From the IMG/VR virus record IMGVR_UViG_3300028738_000080, positions 1 to 21,847 of that record: a stretch of 21,847 nt of DNA. The stretch is one strand, 5' to 3'. Shown here in pieces: positions 20,289 to 21,847 of this stretch. The position numbers and the translations under genes were made by a program. This stretch comes from a virus. Under the pieces are notes generated by a model, which saw nothing but the letters and a program-made list of their open reading frames with translations, did no database searches and had not been told where the DNA came from. Numbering within the stretch: the first letter of the stretch is position 1; every line of letters begins with the position of its first letter.

Positions 20289-21476
20289 TTACATTTCCAC
20301 CAATCCCGCCGGCCTATACCCTTCTTTCAAATTAATCAGATGGGCCTTGACCCAGCAAACTTGTTGTAAGTTTTTTTCGGTGGTGTACAACCTCGATGCC
20401 TGGAAACGTACAGGTGTATCAATATATTTGGCCCAATACTCGTTGGTGTAATATAAAAACGAATTCTCATTCCAATATGAGACATGCGTCGGGTCCTGGA
20501 ACGCACCCCGGCCATCAGTCGAAGGAACCTGGCAAATAAGGTAACCGCCCGGAGCCAATACCCTCGAAACTTCCTGCATGGTATGTATTGAATCTCTTAA
20601 ATGTTCAAATACATCCATCGCCCTGATTATCCCTACCGAACTGTCATCAAATGGCCACCGTCCGTTCAGATCGCAACAAAAATCAGCATCCTTTAAATCA
20701 ACCGTCTCATATCCCGGCTTTGACGCCATCCGGCCACCCAATTCAACCTGGCGCAATCCGTTCAGATCCGCCCAACGTTCAACCAGCGTTTCAATATACT
20801 GATCATGTATCCTATGTACATTTTGCTGAATCTCCGTATGATACCTCCGGTAGGTTTGACCGGCGTGGTTCCGGTAAAAATATAATCCCCGGTCAATATG
20901 CCTGAATTGGGTAACAGCATACAACCGGCACATCAGATCCAGGTCATCCAATATCCGCATTTCAATGTTAAAACCACCAATAGCCTCATAAATCGTCCTC
21001 CGGAATGCACGTAAATGATTGGGCGCATACCATATTTTCGAAATCGAATCAGGTGTTGGCGCAAACGAAATATGCTCCTCCCACAGCTCGTCATATTCCC
21101 TGTACCTCCAGCCATAAACCTCCGGAAAATGATCGCCTTTGTCATGTATCGTATTGCTGTATGCAAATCCCACCTCCGGATCTTCAAACGCTTTCTTCAC
21201 TTCCTCAATGGCATCCGGGTGTAACCAGTCATCATGATCCATCTCCAGTAAAACATCACCGGTACATTGCTTGCAAGCCAGCGCTTTTAACGGTCCAACC
21301 CATTCCGGAGCCGTCTCAATCACATAGTTCTTAACTCTTTTGTCATCGAAGTCTAACACTTTTGCCCCATTATTGTACACAATCACCCATTCAAAAAAAT
21401 CCTGGTCTTTAATCGATTCATACAATTCGGGTAAATACTTGCTGTCATGGGTCGGGGTAAAAAGTGAAACTTTCAT
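20289..21476 (-). CDS. Glycosyltransferase (GT2) - SAM methyltransferase fusion
   Basis: 395 aa. Residues 1-about 210 are a GT-A family 2 glycosyltransferase: VSLFTPTHDS start, LEMDHDDWLHPDA (77-89) with the DxD metal site, and the ILDDLDLMCRLY block (175-186). Residues about 240-345 are a class I methyltransferase: ELGGR (245-249), YETVDL, MDVFEHLRD and VLAPGGYLICQVPS (307-320). The GT adds sugars and the MT methylates them or the target. It lies directly after the FISUMP gene in the late region, so virion or host-surface glycan modification is the simple idea; substrates are unknown. ATG at 21476. Ends near a terminator and C/G-rich elements. Confidence 0.85.
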   Translation of the reverse strand: MKVSLFTPTHDSKYLPELYESIKDQDFFEWVIVYNNGAKVLDFDDKRVKNYVIETAPEWVGPLKALACKQCTGDVLLEMDHDDWLHPDAIEEVKKAFEDPEVGFAYSNTIHDKGDHFPEVYGWRYREYDELWEEHISFAPTPDSISKIWYAPNHLRAFRRTIYEAIGGFNIEMRILDDLDLMCRLYAVTQFRHIDRGLYFYRNHAGQTYRRYHTEIQQNVHRIHDQYIETLVERWADLNGLRQVELGGRMASKPGYETVDLKDADFCCDLNGRWPFDDSSVGIIRAMDVFEHLRDSIHTMQEVSRVLAPGGYLICQVPSTDGRGAFQDPTHVSYWNENSFLYYTNEYWAKYIDTPVRFQASRLYTTEKNLQQVCWVKAHLINLKEGYRPAGLVEM

Positions 21477-21505
21477 AGATTAATTAAATATTGTTGTTAA
21501 AAAAA

Positions 21506-21546
21506 ATCAGATTAATCAGCGTAATTAGCTTAATCATAGTTCAGAC
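21506..21546. repeat. TGATTAA-type leader repeat
   Basis: Minus strand: AGTCTGAACTATGATTAAG, then TAATTACGC, TGATTAATC, TGATTTTTT (period 9). It begins just after the FISUMP gene stop and leads into the glycosyltransferase gene. The first 19 bases are identical to the 17014-17034 region. Confidence 0.65.
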
Positions 21547-21549
21547 TAT

Positions 21550-21847
21550 TTAAACGTTTGTCCAATCATTATTGTATGCACATAATCCAGGTGTGGTTAA
21601 TGATGCCCATGCTGAGTTCCCTGTTACTTCTGGTATTGGTGATCCATCTGCATAATGCTGTGCTTTCAGGTTTTCTGCCAACCAAACTTGTGTTCCAATT
21701 TTTACTGTATTATATCGGTAGCCGTCAATATCTACAAAGCCGGGGTCTGTGGATGAATCACAAAGAAGGCGAATAGGGTGACCACAAGCTAAAAATTCAT
21801 CTGAAACATTAAAATCATCATTGTTATAAGAAGTCAAAACATTATAG
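21550..21847 (-). CDS. FISUMP-domain protein, C-terminal part (5' end outside window)
   Basis: The frame stays open to the window edge; the internal TTG at 21837 is not a start. 98 visible residues end the protein. VDIDGYRYNTVKIGTQVWLA, ENLKAQHYADGSPIPEVTG, WASLTTPGLCAYNND is the Fibrobacter succinogenes major (FISUMP) domain. The family usually continues with a YGALYN segment; here the protein stops after NNDWTNV, so the domain is cut short. Such domains occur at the ends of phage and surface proteins. By position it is probably a tail or adhesin protein. Confidence 0.75.
   Translation of the reverse strand, partial: YNVLTSYNNDDFNVSDEFLACGHPIRLLCDSSTDPGFVDIDGYRYNTVKIGTQVWLAENLKAQHYADGSPIPEVTGNSAWASLTTPGLCAYNNDWTNV

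Noticed and set aside
20146-20451. Plus-strand frame of 101 codons
   Set aside because: It runs through C/G-rich elements and antisense to the glycosyltransferase-methyltransferase end.

Overview
The window is part of a temperate double-stranded DNA phage of a Bacteroidota host, or of a virus contig of such a phage. Supporting evidence: Bacteroidota-type phage protein families (VapE-like helicase, FISUMP domain, DUF5131, M15 endolysin), many starts without Shine-Dalgarno sequences, low-GC leaders made of 9-bp-period repeats, and a tyrosine recombinase of the Bacteroidota HTGA type. Nearly all genes lie on the minus strand; only a repressor, one small gene and the integrase lie on the plus strand.

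Layout, left to right. (1) 1-2110: a diversity-generating retroelement (DGR) with reverse transcriptase (RT), one 81-bp template repeat (TR) and two homologous target genes, each with a variable repeat (VR). Every TR/VR difference falls on a TR adenine (coding strand). The RT has Asn where the motif-A catalytic Asp should be, so the cassette may be inactive. (2) 2107-5945: replication block with an iteron-rich putative origin, VapE-like ATPase, a small conserved protein, DnaB helicase and a possible helicase-loader gene. (3) 6016-11612: early/accessory genes: DUF5131, a uracil-DNA-glycosylase-like protein, an HD phosphohydrolase, a frameshifted ASCH-like remnant, a ParB-like protein and several small unknown genes. 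(4) 11758-11830: a tRNA-CAU with initiator-tRNA hallmarks. (5) 11944-13954: control region with a LuxR-type HTH protein, a Cro-like protein, a divergent repressor and an operator array with about 20-bp spacing. (6) 13955-15543: a putative attP resembling the 3' end of tmRNA, flanked by inverted integrase arm sites, followed by the integrase. (7) 15593-20289: terminator, spanin-like protein, YegP-like protein, two holin candidates, M15 endolysin and tail-fibre-like proteins. (8) 20289-21847: a glycosyltransferase-methyltransferase fusion and the end of a FISUMP-domain protein.

The attP-like site lies between two blocks of phage genes, so the sequence is probably the unintegrated (circular or circularly permuted) genome rather than an integrated prophage.

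Two families of non-coding repeats fill the gaps between genes: a C-rich/G-rich element of about 35 bp with two mutually exclusive hairpins, and AT-rich leaders with a 9-bp period. They sit directly after stop codons or before start codons and sometimes supply the stop codon.
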